A program made the position numbers and the translations under genes. A stretch of DNA of 39,176 bases from Candidatus Micrarchaeota archaeon CG1_02_55_22 (GTDB lineage Archaea; Micrarchaeota; Micrarchaeia; Norongarragalinales; UBA97), in the NCBI GenBank assembly GCA_001871595.1, contig MNVH01000050.1:1-39176 (forward strand), read 5' to 3'. Positions 1-7,879 of this stretch are shown one piece after another. The stretch's first letter is position 1. Each line of letters starts with the position of its first letter. The notes under the pieces are model-generated. The model was not told where the DNA came from. It searched no databases and saw only the letters and a program-made list of their open reading frames with translations.

Positions 1-2
1 CT

Positions 3-1367
3 TTCGCGGATTTGCAGCGTATTGCTTCTCAGGGCGAGAGTCCGACTGTCGAGCTTAAGACTAGCGTGCAGAAGGAACTTGGTAAAAGCATTTCGGCGTT
101 CGCAAATAGTTTCGGCGGAATGATTGTAATCGGCGTTGGGCCGAAAGGCGAGCTTTCTGGAATTAAGAATACGGATGAAGAATCCCGCAGGCTACGCCAG
201 GAACTCGAAGACTGCACGAATTGCAGCGTCGAGCCTCAAGAGTTCGTCAAAGGCGACGGAAAAACCTTCATCGTTCTAAAGGTCAACGAAGTCGCCCATT
301 CGCAGTCGCTTTGTCATTACAAGAAGCGCTGCTACATTCGGCAAGGAACAACTAACATCGAGCTGTACGGCGAACAGCTAGTCGAATACCTGCGGGCGCG
401 GGGAGTTCTGAATTTTGAGGAACAAAAAGCCCGGGCGTCAGTAGAAGAACTTGACTTGGGAAAGCTAGCAGAATACTTTAAAGTGCGCGGCATCGAGTTT
501 GACCCCAAGAACAAGGAAGAACTTAAAGCAAGGCTTGCAGGCATGAAAGTCGCAGGGTTCAACGGCTCGTTCTATCTAAAGAACGTCGCGTTCATGTTCT
601 TTGCTTGGGAACCGGGTAAACACTTCAACAACTTGGAGTCCCGCGTGGTAGTTTATCGGGGCAAGGAAAAGGACGTAGAATCGCTCACGACGGACAAGAG
701 GACAACTGACACGATTCCGAGGCTAATCAATACTACTTACGCGCTTGTCACGGAGAAAATGGGGCGGACGCACAAGATTACTGGAACCCTGCGCAAAGAA
801 GTGCTAGATTACCCGGAAGCGGCGTTGCGCGAAGCAATCACTAACGCAATCGGGCATCGGGATTACTATAGTCCCATGCCCGTCTTGGTGGAGCTCTTTG
901 AAGACCGGCTAGTAATAACTAACTCCGGCGGGCTCCTTCCGGGCCAGACGCAACAAAACTTCTTTAAGAATCCCAAGCACCGCAACCCCTTGTGCTACAA
1001 GCTCCTTCAAGACTTTGGGCTCGGCGAGGGCTTGGGGACAGGCGTTCCAAAGATAATCAAGCTCTGCAGGCAAGCCAAGCTGCCGGACCCGGAATTTAAC
1101 AGCCTAGGCGACGCTTTCCAACTCATACTTTACGGGCCGACGAGCGCCAAGGCAAGGCATCCCGTAGACTCGGAGAACCCCCGGCACAAGCAAGCCCTAG
1201 CCTACGCCAAGGAGCACGGCAAGATCAAGACAAAAGACCTAGTCAAGCTAACCGGCGTGTCTTCACCGACCGCTATAGCAGACCTGAATGAATTGGTAAA
1301 ACAAGGCAAATTGTGTAAAGTTGGTAAATACCGGGGCGCCTACTACACTCTAGGAAACATTAAATAA
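3..1367 (+). CDS. AlbA_2 / GHKL-like ATPase putative transcriptional regulator (5' truncated by window)
   Basis: Likely a DNA-binding regulator of the Schlafen AlbA_2 family. The frame is open to the window edge, so the true start lies upstream; the first visible TTG (12) need not be the start. The first ~130 residues match the AlbA_2 pattern: an E-x-K strand after a short helix, then ANSFGG and GVG turns. Around residues 275-385 there is an ALREAI-x-NAI-x-HRDY motif and ITNSGGLLPG, as in the HATPase_c_4 region of these proteins. The last ~55 residues look like a winged helix (TKDLVKLTGVSSPTAIADL). Such proteins are often labelled RecG-like by error; no helicase motifs are visible. Family assignment is good; target genes are unknown. 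An inverted repeat follows the stop codon directly. Confidence 0.8.
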   Translation, partial: FADLQRIASQGESPTVELKTSVQKELGKSISAFANSFGGMIVIGVGPKGELSGIKNTDEESRRLRQELEDCTNCSVEPQEFVKGDGKTFIVLKVNEVAHSQSLCHYKKRCYIRQGTTNIELYGEQLVEYLRARGVLNFEEQKARASVEELDLGKLAEYFKVRGIEFDPKNKEELKARLAGMKVAGFNGSFYLKNVAFMFFAWEPGKHFNNLESRVVVYRGKEKDVESLTTDKRTTDTIPRLINTTYALVTEKMGRTHKITGTLRKEVLDYPEAALREAITNAIGHRDYYSPMPVLVELFEDRLVITNSGGLLPGQTQQNFFKNPKHRNPLCYKLLQDFGLGEGLGTGVPKIIKLCRQAKLPDPEFNSLGDAFQLILYGPTSAKARHPVDSENPRHKQALAYAKEHGKIKTKDLVKLTGVSSPTAIADLNELVKQGKLCKVGKYRGAYYTLGNIK

Positions 1368-1390
1368 CTTTAAACGGACTAGTTTAAAGT
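1367..1390. promoter_or_regulatory. 9-bp inverted repeat overlapping the stop codon of the AlbA_2 gene
   Basis: ACTTTAAAC and GTTTAAAGT form perfect 9-bp arms around a 6-nt spacer, and a half-copy (GTTAAAGT) follows at 1393-1400. It could be a weak terminator, an operator, or a promoter core facing either way. There is no long T-run typical of archaeal termination. Confidence 0.4.
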
Positions 1391-1538
1391 AAGTTAAAGT
1401 AATCGTGAGAAATTGACTGGGCCGAGCTATCGCTTTAAGATGCAGCAGTCGCATGACCTTTTCGTCGCGCTCGCCCCTAACAAAAGCCGCTGCTTTTACG
1501 GGGGTGAGCTCCCGGCTAACCGCTCAAGAATAGTTTGT

Positions 1539-1557
1539 GCCGGGCGCTTCGCCCGGC
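1539..1557. terminator. GC-rich hairpin downstream of the SecB-like gene
   Basis: GCCGGGCG and CGCCCGGC form an 8-bp stem with a CTT loop. It lies 13 bases past the end of the leftward gene at 1570-1986. No U-tract follows on that strand, so a role as terminator or RNA 3' end structure is an inference. The rest of 1391-1538 shows no convincing gene. Confidence 0.4.
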
Positions 1558-1569
1558 GGAAAGAAGAGT

Positions 1570-1986
1570 CTAGCCGGCTTTTGGGGTCGCGCCGGGCTTG
1601 ACTTCCGAAATCTTTACCTTCGGAATGCTTATGGGCGCGCCCAATCCGATTGCGAAAGCCGCCATCGTGCCGACCGACGTCGCCGAATAATTGATTGCCT
1701 GAATGACTTCTTCAGCAACGCCCGTTGGCAGGCGCTTCTCCTTCTTGAAAGACTCAACCATCTCCTTGGCCTTCTGCTCGTTCTCGAAATCAATCACGAG
1801 CTCGCCGTCAACGCTTATCTCGGCCACGTTGGGCACGTAAGAAATCTTGCTAGAGTAAACGATTTTGACTACCTTCGACTCGTTCGAGACGTCTTTGACG
1901 TCAATGTTCAAGCCAATGCTTTCAGTAGCATTGTCCTCAATGCGCTTAGCCTCGAAACGGGTAACGCGGCCGCCAAGAATATTCAT
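1570..1986 (-). CDS. conserved archaeal protein, SecB-like fold suspected
   Basis: A 138-residue protein with no signal peptide or membrane segment. The middle part (about residues 50-70) has an NVAEISVDGELVIDF strand pair. A charged helix and a P-x-G/E-VAEEVIQAIN helix follow, and then a GLGAPISIPKVKI end. This order (beta strands with a G-E-L turn, helix, then LGLP-x-PIPLP-like tail) is what I associate with the SecB-like proteins found across archaea, for example the MJ0357 group, proposed to be export chaperones. The ATG at 1986 is supported by a GAGGTG site about 8 nt upstream. The C-terminal tail (PGATPKAG) is low complexity. The family call rests on pattern memory only; the molecular role is not shown by the sequence. 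Confidence 0.5.
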   Translation of the reverse strand: MNILGGRVTRFEAKRIEDNATESIGLNIDVKDVSNESKVVKIVYSSKISYVPNVAEISVDGELVIDFENEQKAKEMVESFKKEKRLPTGVAEEVIQAINYSATSVGTMAAFAIGLGAPISIPKVKISEVKPGATPKAG

Positions 1987-2051
1987 TCAAAACACACCTC
2001 AAAACCGCTCGCTAAACGGGCGGCTACTGATAGTACTAGTGCGCCCCAAGC

Positions 2052-2059
2052 TATAAAAA
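2052..2059 (-). promoter_or_regulatory. TATA box for the SecB-like gene
   Basis: TTTTTATA on the minus strand. A start site about 25 nt downstream (near 2028) would give a ~40-nt leader carrying the GAGGTG site. Confidence 0.5.
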
Positions 2060-2091
2060 ACAAGTGCTCTAAGACTGAAGAAAGAGGGAGC

Positions 2092-2107
2092 GGGGCCAAA
2101 AGGCCCC
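2092..2107 (-). terminator. terminator of the class III pilin gene
   Basis: On the minus strand GGGGCC-TTTT-GGCCCC forms a 6-bp stem 10 bases after the pilin stop codon, followed by a pyrimidine-rich stretch (CGCTCCCTCTTTCTTC). Confidence 0.6.
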
Positions 2108-2116
2108 CTAAAAGGT

Positions 2117-2560
2117 TTACTCAAACTTGCCCTTCACGAAGCCGGTTTGGTTGTGCGAGATTCCGCTCTTGGAGTCCGTGAACGAAACCAACACGTTTGT
2201 CTGATCAAACGACGTACCAGTCGTACCACCATTGGCAATGAATCCGTTTATTGTGCAGGTGGTGTTGCCGTTGGCTGCGATGCTTGTCGGGGTGCAGGTT
2301 GCGTCAGTGCCGGAGCTTGACGTGAAGCTGGTGATGCGCGTGCCTTGTCCGTTGTTGAGCACGATTACCAGTGCGCCGGAGATGTTGACTTTGAAGTCTT
2401 GGCAGACTAAGGAGTCGAAGCCGCCGCACTGCTTTCCTGCGGAGAATTTGTCGGGGTTGAATACGCCGGTTGCGTACAATATGCCCATAATTATGACTAA
2501 TGCGAGTATGGCCCATCCATACGTTACCAGGTATTCTAATGCACTTTGACCGCGCTTCAT
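2117..2560 (-). CDS. archaeal type IV pilin with class III signal peptide
   Basis: A 147-residue major-pilin-like protein. It starts MKRGQSALEYLVTYGW: a short basic leader, a G|Q cleavage site and Glu at +5 of the mature protein, then a hydrophobic helix to about residue 28. In archaea such leaders are cut by EppA/FlaK-type prepilin peptidases; none is in this window. The mature part is Thr/Ser/Asn/Gly rich with N-x-S/T sequons (for example NIS, NTT, NQT) and four cysteines that could pair. The start ATG has a GGAGG site 10 nt upstream. It is transcribed divergently from the large surface protein at 2639 and ends in a clear hairpin. The small size and isolated transcription unit fit a major fibre subunit, with the other pilin-like genes of the locus as minor subunits (inference). 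Confidence 0.88.
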   Translation of the reverse strand: MKRGQSALEYLVTYGWAILALVIIMGILYATGVFNPDKFSAGKQCGGFDSLVCQDFKVNISGALVIVLNNGQGTRITSFTSSSGTDATCTPTSIAANGNTTCTINGFIANGGTTGTSFDQTNVLVSFTDSKSGISHNQTGFVKGKFE

Positions 2561-2608
2561 GTTATCTTTCCCTCCAGAAACTAACCACTGGATTCGTAAA
2601 GGAAAAGG

Positions 2609-2619
2609 CCTTTAAAAAC
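2609..2619. promoter_or_regulatory. shared bidirectional TATA box (pilin / surface glycoprotein)
   Basis: The near-palindrome CCTTTAAAAAC serves both directions. Rightward it is centred about 25 nt before the ATG at 2639 (leaderless). Leftward it is centred about 54 nt before the pilin ATG, giving a ~28-nt leader with the GGAGG site. Confidence 0.55.
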
Positions 2620-2638
2620 GTTGGCGTTATTGTTTGGA

Positions 2639-5638
2639 ATGACCAAACGGCTCCTCGTCTTATTTCTCTTAGTCCTGCCGTTGGCTGGTGCTTTGGACTT
2701 ATCTGCGCCGCATTTGTGCTTGAATACGCCCATTAGCGCGCCAATCGAGAACGTGTCTTTCGGTCGTGGGGGCTTTGCGACCGATAGCAACTTGTCGACC
2801 GGCGTGTCGACTGAACCCTTTTTAGTTCTCGATTTCGGGCAACCCCAAACAATAACGAACTACAACATCACCGCCACGTCGAACAATTGCGGCTGTACTG
2901 AATCGCTTTACCTCGAATACCTAAACGACGCGTCCGTTTGGACGCCGGCCCGATACCCGGACCGGAACGGCAACGCGCAAGCCGTGTTGGGCGGCTACTG
3001 CCAGCTATCTATCGGATACGCTGAAGTATTTCCGCGCACGGCGCGGTACTGGCGCGTGCGCAGCAGCGGCGCTTGCCCGGGTGCGAAAATCTTGGAATTA
3101 AACTTGTCAGCTTACCCGCAGCAATGCCAAGCCAAGTTCGCGCAACTCGTTTCAGTCAACGAATCGAACCTTTCTTACGTCTATAACGAGGTGTCACTCA
3201 ATGATTCCAAGAACAACCGCGTGATAGCGCTCCGTATGGCGAACGGCTCGGGCATAGAACTCGCTTCAGACTACGGTGGCTTCCAAAGAAGCCCGCTTAG
3301 CGCGTTTCAGTCCTCCGACAAGGTAACCTATCTGTACGACCACTATACCAACAACGGCAACTGCGACATACTAAAAACAAGGTCATTCGACCTCGCCACA
3401 AACAGCTTAACCCCAACCTTTGCGGACACGTACCATAGTTGGGATAATGGCCATTCTTCGCTTGGCATTTCGTATAATGCTTCAAATTTGTTTCTGCAAT
3501 ATTCGGATGTCGCCGATTGCGCGGTTGGTGGCTGGAATCAGATTAGCGGTCGTATTTTTAATTCAGTTTCTGGCGCTTTACTTAGGAGTCAGGTCATTCA
3601 GATAGGTTATGAGATTGACGCGTGGAGTGGGTTTCAGTCGGGTTCTGAGGGCAGGTTGTTGAAGTCGCCCGGGTTGGAGATTCGCGCGCAAACCATTTAC
3701 TGGAATAACTTCTCTTTGGGCCCGGATTACCAAGTCTACAATAGTTCGGGCAACGACAACACGCCGTACTATTTCGATAACGGCTCGCACGTGCTTTTCT
3801 CTTCGGACGAGCAAGGGCCGCGAGAAATCTATTACGTTCCGGCGGACTGCAACAACGTTTGCACGCCAGTACAAGTAACAAACGATTCCTCATCGAACAA
3901 GAACTTAACATCAGTGCTCGACGACGGCGATTCAACTTACTACGCCTATGTTTTGAATAACTCTAATGCTTCTTTCTACGGCGTGCTCCGTTTGGCGCCG
4001 TACGCGTGGAACGCTTCAAGCAACAATTCTAACGCCAGTCAACTTGCTCTTTTGTCGTTGTCGTGGGAAGATGCGTACGGCTTGTTGAACTACACCATTT
4101 CAACCAATTCGACCGGCACATGGACGAATTATACCGGCAACGCTTCTGGCACTAGCGTCACGGTAAACGCTTCAATTACGCTCAACGATTCGGTCGGTAA
4201 CGTCGTGACCTGGAAGAGCTGGGCTTTCGACAGCCAGAACAAGTCGCGCGAAAGCGAAACGTACTACATCGTAATCACCGACGGCCAACCACCCCAATAC
4301 GGGGTAGCGTCGGTAAACACTACCGCCGCCAACGCGACCGCCCTCGTAACCGCGGCGTGGACGGACGATTACGCGCTCGACAGTTACTGGTACGAGTACG
4401 ACAACGGCGATGGCAGTCCGGTGGTTTTAGCCCCTGAAACAATGATTGGTGACGCTAATTTCTCGGCGTTCGAAGTGCAACTAAACGCCACGGAAAACGC
4501 GTCAATAGTCCTGCGCGTGTACGCCAACGATTCCTACGGAAACTCCAACTACACCGAATTGGCGTTCAATACCACGGACTCGACGCCGCCAACGCTTTCC
4601 GGATTCGTGTTGTCTGCAACAACCAATTTTATTACTTACGGTTTCAACGCGGACGAACCGGTAAACCATTCAACCAATTTCGCCACCGCGAGCACGGATT
4701 ACTTGTTGAGCCACAGTGGTACGATTACTGGACTCGCTCCTAATACCGCGTACTCGATTGAGTTCACTGCTTGCGACGTGTGGGCTAACTGCGTCAAGGA
4801 AACGCGTTCGACGACAACTCAACCTACTCCAACGCCCGCCGCACCGTCCGGGGGCTCGGGCGGCGGAAGTCCTTCTTCATTCTACGCCACGCCAACTCCC
4901 CTGCCGTCACCTAGTCCGTCTCCGACGCCCGTGCCTTCGCCACTACCGACGGTTTCACCATCACCTACCCCGATGTATTCGCCGGAACCGTTCTTTCCCC
5001 CAGAAATAAAAATAGATTTGTCCGACGATGGTACTGCCGAGATAACTGTTGAGAGCGAGGGCGAACCAGAGTCCGGCAAGATAACGATTCGCGGTCCGGG
5101 AGAAAAATCGTTCGAACAACTGCTCGACGAAGACGGCAAGGCCGCGGTCGTATTGGATGAACCCGGCGAGTGGACTATACAATACGGCGATACAAGCAAA
5201 TCCTTCAATTATGCGCCAAAGCCAATCGAACCCTCGAAAGGAACTGGCTTTTTCTTTGCAGGATTCGACCCGTTAATAATAGTTGGTTTGCTCTTGGCGT
5301 TGGCGGCAGCCGCGTACGTCTACAAAACCGTTCTAGTTCCCAAGCCCGTGATTCTGACCCGTTCGGTTGACGGACGCAACGTATTGTTGCGTGTGCACAA
5401 CAACGGCGGCGATTTGACCGGGCTTCGTTTGACTGAGCTCTCGCAGAACAAGTCCGCACAAGGTGCTTTCAAGACCGACACTGTGCTCGGCGTGCTGCTT
5501 TCGTGGGAAAACGCGGCTCTCGAAAAGGGCGAGGAGTGGGTTGTTGAGTATTCTGTTACTGAAGGCGCGCCCGACGGCTCTTGTACGGAGTTGACCGCAA
5601 CGACTTCTGACGGAAAACCTTTCAAGATAACGCTCTGA
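2639..5638 (+). CDS. large membrane-anchored surface glycoprotein (discoidin-like head, Ig-like repeats, Pro/Ser stalk)
   Basis: A ~999-residue secreted protein. The ATG at 2639 is preferred over TTG 2621 because a TATA box sits 25 nt before it and the signal peptide begins there (MTKRLLVLFLLVLPLAGA). Residues ~30-165 resemble a discoidin/F5-8C-type jelly roll (FLVLDFGQPQTITNYNI, RYWRVRSS). The next ~200 residues are beta-rich and unrecognised. Residues ~470-720 contain three or so Ig/FnIII-like repeats (for example SWEDAYGLLNYTIST and AWTDDYALDSYWYEY). A Pro/Thr/Ser stalk (~725-790) leads to a small beta domain. One membrane helix follows near residues 880-900 and then an unusual ~90-residue beta domain on the far side. 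N-x-S/T sequons are dense, which fits heavy N-glycosylation. Probable adhesin or S-layer-like component; exact ligand unknown. Confidence 0.75.
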   Translation: MTKRLLVLFLLVLPLAGALDLSAPHLCLNTPISAPIENVSFGRGGFATDSNLSTGVSTEPFLVLDFGQPQTITNYNITATSNNCGCTESLYLEYLNDASVWTPARYPDRNGNAQAVLGGYCQLSIGYAEVFPRTARYWRVRSSGACPGAKILELNLSAYPQQCQAKFAQLVSVNESNLSYVYNEVSLNDSKNNRVIALRMANGSGIELASDYGGFQRSPLSAFQSSDKVTYLYDHYTNNGNCDILKTRSFDLATNSLTPTFADTYHSWDNGHSSLGISYNASNLFLQYSDVADCAVGGWNQISGRIFNSVSGALLRSQVIQIGYEIDAWSGFQSGSEGRLLKSPGLEIRAQTIYWNNFSLGPDYQVYNSSGNDNTPYYFDNGSHVLFSSDEQGPREIYYVPADCNNVCTPVQVTNDSSSNKNLTSVLDDGDSTYYAYVLNNSNASFYGVLRLAPYAWNASSNNSNASQLALLSLSWEDAYGLLNYTISTNSTGTWTNYTGNASGTSVTVNASITLNDSVGNVVTWKSWAFDSQNKSRESETYYIVITDGQPPQYGVASVNTTAANATALVTAAWTDDYALDSYWYEYDNGDGSPVVLAPETMIGDANFSAFEVQLNATENASIVLRVYANDSYGNSNYTELAFNTTDSTPPTLSGFVLSATTNFITYGFNADEPVNHSTNFATASTDYLLSHSGTITGLAPNTAYSIEFTACDVWANCVKETRSTTTQPTPTPAAPSGGSGGGSPSSFYATPTPLPSPSPSPTPVPSPLPTVSPSPTPMYSPEPFFPPEIKIDLSDDGTAEITVESEGEPESGKITIRGPGEKSFEQLLDEDGKAAVVLDEPGEWTIQYGDTSKSFNYAPKPIEPSKGTGFFFAGFDPLIIVGLLLALAAAAYVYKTVLVPKPVILTRSVDGRNVLLRVHNNGGDLTGLRLTELSQNKSAQGAFKTDTVLGVLLSWENAALEKGEEWVVEYSVTEGAPDGSCTELTATTSDGKPFKITL
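4820..5001 (+). repeat. Pro/Ser/Thr-rich stalk coding region
   Basis: Low-complexity codons for PTPTP, PSPSPSPTP and similar runs between the Ig-like region and the membrane-proximal domain of the surface glycoprotein. It is probably an extended, possibly O-glycosylated spacer. Confidence 0.7.
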
Positions 5639-5643
5639 AACCG

Positions 5644-5651
5644 TTTTTAAG
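5644..5651 (+). promoter_or_regulatory. TATA box for the propeller pilin
   Basis: TTTTTAAG is centred 26-27 nt upstream of the GTG at 5674. This supports a leaderless mRNA and this start codon rather than TTG 5668. Confidence 0.55.
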
Positions 5652-5673
5652 CGTTGACGGTTTTACTTTGTGC

Positions 5674-7446
5674 GTGGAGAGATTTCGCGGGCAAGTCGGC
5701 CTAGAATACTTGACGTTAATAGCGCTTCTAATGGTGGCCATAGTACCCTTGGCGTATATTTCTTACACGTCGTTCAAAGCCCAAAACGACTTAGTGCAAG
5801 CTCACCTCGCGGTGGATGAGCTCTCCCACGCAGCCGAATTCGTCCGGGCGCAAGGGCCTGGTGCTGCAGTGACCGTTAACGTGCGCATGCCGCAAGGCGT
5901 TGTTTCGTCTGACGCGAGTGGCCGTGAAATCTTCTTCAAAGTATCGAATTGGAAGGGTGACGATACTGACGTGTACGCTGCTCTGAGCGGGCAAGTTACG
6001 CCCACTACCTTGCCGACCGCGTCGGGAGAGTACTCGTTCAAGGTATCCTACTTGGAGAACGGCAACGTTACCTTCAGCGACGCGGGCGAGCCCACGCCGA
6101 CGCCTGGTCCGACCGCCACGCCCACTATCACACCTACTCCCACGCCTACGCCGACTCCGACGCCTACACCAACACCTACACCCGTGCCTTCCTCGACTCC
6201 GACGCCTACGCCGACGCCTGGTCCGGCTTACAACATCAATGCTATGGTAGCCTACTTTGACGCCGGTTCGACTAGCGATTACAAGTTCAGGCTGCAAAAC
6301 ATAAGCGGATGGAGCCCAGAGTACGGCGGGTTGAGCGGAGTCACTGAAGGGAAAACTTTCTACGAAGTCCGTGCCGCGCCGACGCGCAACGAGTTCCTGC
6401 TCGTAATCCAGACGAACAACGGCGACATCGTGGCGCAAGTGTGGCACGACACGTACTGGAGCGACCAGGTAACGCTCGCGACTAACGCCGCTGCAAGCAC
6501 AAGCTACCAAGCATTCGATGTGCAGTACTTTAATTCTACGGGCCGCGCCATGGTTGCCTACAAGCGTTCGAGCAACAACGTCGGTTACCGCATTTGGGAC
6601 GGCGCGTCGTGGAGCAGCGAGAGCGTGGCCAGCTCGACCGGCCTATCGGGTACTATAGATATCGTTCAGCTCGCGGCCAACCCGCTCACTGAAGAGGCGT
6701 TGCTCGGAGTGGTTACGTCGGGCGATAACGTCTACGTCCAGCAGTGGACTCTTGGCGCGGGTTCGTTCAGCTCGCCGCAATCATTGGAGGGAAGCGCCAC
6801 GCTTTACGGCCAAGTTATGGATCTTGTGTACGAGCAGCAGAGCGGCGACGGGCTCATCGTTTACCGGCAAAGCAATGACGCTAACCCGCGTTACCGGACG
6901 TGGAACGGCGCGTCGTGGTCGTCCGAATTGCAGGCGAACAGCATTGGTGGCAAGGCCCAGTGGGTGTCGCTCTCAACAGACCCTGCTTCGAATAGAATAA
7001 TGCTTATGGATAGCGATAATTCTGACGACATCAACGTCCAATTCTGGGATGGCGCGTCGTGGGGCAGCGTCACCGAACTCAATAGCAACCTCGAGACTCA
7101 GAGCTACCGCGTGTTCGACGGTGGGTTCCTTGGCGGGAGTGGTGCGGCGATAATTGTCTACGGAGAGCAGAACGTTCAGACGCCGACGTACCGCACGTGG
7201 ACTTCAGGCGGGGGGTGGAGCGCAGCAGGCAGCACGCTCGACATTGCGGGCGACTCGCAAGTCATGCGCCTTTCTACCACACCCATTTCGAACGAGGCCA
7301 TTTTGGTTGTAGGAGACGACACGAACAATCACGTTTCGGCAATGCGTTGGACTGGTTCGGCTTGGACTGACTTGGGCTTGTTTGAGACGAATGGTTACTC
7401 GCAGGGCGAGAGCTTTGCAGTCGCCCAGAAACGCTATTCAGGTTGA
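5674..7446 (+). CDS. class III pilin fused to Thr-Pro stalk and beta-propeller-like repeat domain
   Basis: A ~590-residue protein. The N-terminus MERFRGQVGLEYLTLIALL is a class III signal peptide (G|Q, Glu at +5) with a hydrophobic helix to about residue 33. A small pilin-like beta region (~40-140) follows, then a run of Thr-Pro dipeptides (~140-185). The remaining ~400 residues hold about eight repeats of ~45-50 residues. Each has a Y/V-x-x-W-x-G-A-S-W-S-type strand (YRIWDGASWSSE, YRTWNGASWSSE, VQFWDGASWGSV, AMRWTGSAWTDL) and a later A-N-E-A-L/I-L-V-V-like strand. The repeat pattern suggests a 7-8 bladed propeller; this is inference from periodicity. The protein could be a tip adhesin displayed on the fibre. 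The start is leaderless GTG. The next gene begins five bases after the stop codon. Confidence 0.78.
   Translation: MERFRGQVGLEYLTLIALLMVAIVPLAYISYTSFKAQNDLVQAHLAVDELSHAAEFVRAQGPGAAVTVNVRMPQGVVSSDASGREIFFKVSNWKGDDTDVYAALSGQVTPTTLPTASGEYSFKVSYLENGNVTFSDAGEPTPTPGPTATPTITPTPTPTPTPTPTPTPTPVPSSTPTPTPTPGPAYNINAMVAYFDAGSTSDYKFRLQNISGWSPEYGGLSGVTEGKTFYEVRAAPTRNEFLLVIQTNNGDIVAQVWHDTYWSDQVTLATNAAASTSYQAFDVQYFNSTGRAMVAYKRSSNNVGYRIWDGASWSSESVASSTGLSGTIDIVQLAANPLTEEALLGVVTSGDNVYVQQWTLGAGSFSSPQSLEGSATLYGQVMDLVYEQQSGDGLIVYRQSNDANPRYRTWNGASWSSELQANSIGGKAQWVSLSTDPASNRIMLMDSDNSDDINVQFWDGASWGSVTELNSNLETQSYRVFDGGFLGGSGAAIIVYGEQNVQTPTYRTWTSGGGWSAAGSTLDIAGDSQVMRLSTTPISNEAILVVGDDTNNHVSAMRWTGSAWTDLGLFETNGYSQGESFAVAQKRYSG
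6091..6228 (+). repeat. Thr-Pro dipeptide repeat (pilin stalk)
   Basis: Tandem ACN-CCN codons encode PTPTP-type runs between the pilin module and the repeat domain. Synonymous third positions vary, so the array is kept at protein level rather than by recent slippage. Confidence 0.85.
6270..7430 (+). repeat. about eight W-x-G-A-S-W repeats (putative propeller blades)
   Basis: The repeat signature recurs about every 140-150 bases. Three copies share the 12-mer GGCGCGTCGTGG exactly (near 6601, 6907 and 7052), so some blades arose by fairly recent duplication. The first and last copies are more diverged. Confidence 0.7.
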
Positions 7447-7450
7447 TTTG

Positions 7451-7879
7451 ATGCGTGGCCAAGCGGGACTTGAATTCGTTGCGGTAATGGGCTTCGTCAT
7501 ACTTTTCTTTGCCATTGCTTCCCTCGCGATTTCACAGTACTCTTTGCAAGTCGACGCCAAGGCAGAATCCGTGGATGCTTCCCGGCTCGCCGCACAAATA
7601 TCTAGCATTGCATCAATCGCGTCGGCCTCGACTGGTTACCGTTCCGAGTTCGACGTACCCGGCTCGCTCTTTGGCGGGGCACCGTACTCGGTTATCGTGG
7701 GGAACGCGAGTGTAATAGTTTCGTTCGAAGGCCAGCGCGGTTTTATCAATGTGTCCGCGCCGCATTCGGCTTATGCGGTTACGAACAACGAATCAAGCGG
7801 CCCGGGGTTTGCGTTGGCTGCGGGCAGGTACGCTGCTTACGAGCAAGGTGGAAAGGTTGTATTCGAAAAAATCGGTTAA
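7451..7879 (+). CDS. class III pilin (minor subunit)
   Basis: A 142-residue pilin beginning MRGQAGLEFVAVMGFVILFF: G|Q cleavage site, Glu at +5 and a long hydrophobic N-helix. The rest is a Ser/Ala-rich helix continuation followed by a small beta domain with sequons (NAS, NVS, NES). The ATG at 7451 lies five bases after the stop of the propeller pilin, and the longer upstream frame is discarded because it reads back into that gene. The end overlaps the next gene by 23 bases. It is part of a string of overlapping pilin-like genes up to 10287, so coordinated production of minor pilins is likely. Confidence 0.82.
   Translation: MRGQAGLEFVAVMGFVILFFAIASLAISQYSLQVDAKAESVDASRLAAQISSIASIASASTGYRSEFDVPGSLFGGAPYSVIVGNASVIVSFEGQRGFINVSAPHSAYAVTNNESSGPGFALAAGRYAAYEQGGKVVFEKIG

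Noticed and set aside
1413-1601. 62-codon plus-strand frame in the gap after the AlbA_2 gene
   Set aside because: Basic, Cys/Arg-rich product, no TATA or Shine-Dalgarno, and it runs through the GC hairpin into the convergent gene.
1537-2181. Plus-strand open frame of 214 codons across the SecB-like gene and pilin end
   Set aside because: Runs through two genes and a terminator on the other strand; composition typical of a shadow frame.
6091-6228. Short tandem repeat that might suggest a CRISPR or satellite
   Set aside because: It is in frame, has 6-base period with synonymous variation and encodes Thr-Pro; no spacers.
5791-6510. Long minus-strand open frame (239 codons) with an Arg-rich product opposite the Thr-Pro repeats
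   Set aside because: It is antisense to the propeller pilin; the Arg-rich stretch is only the complement of ACN-CCN codons. No promoter or ribosome site.
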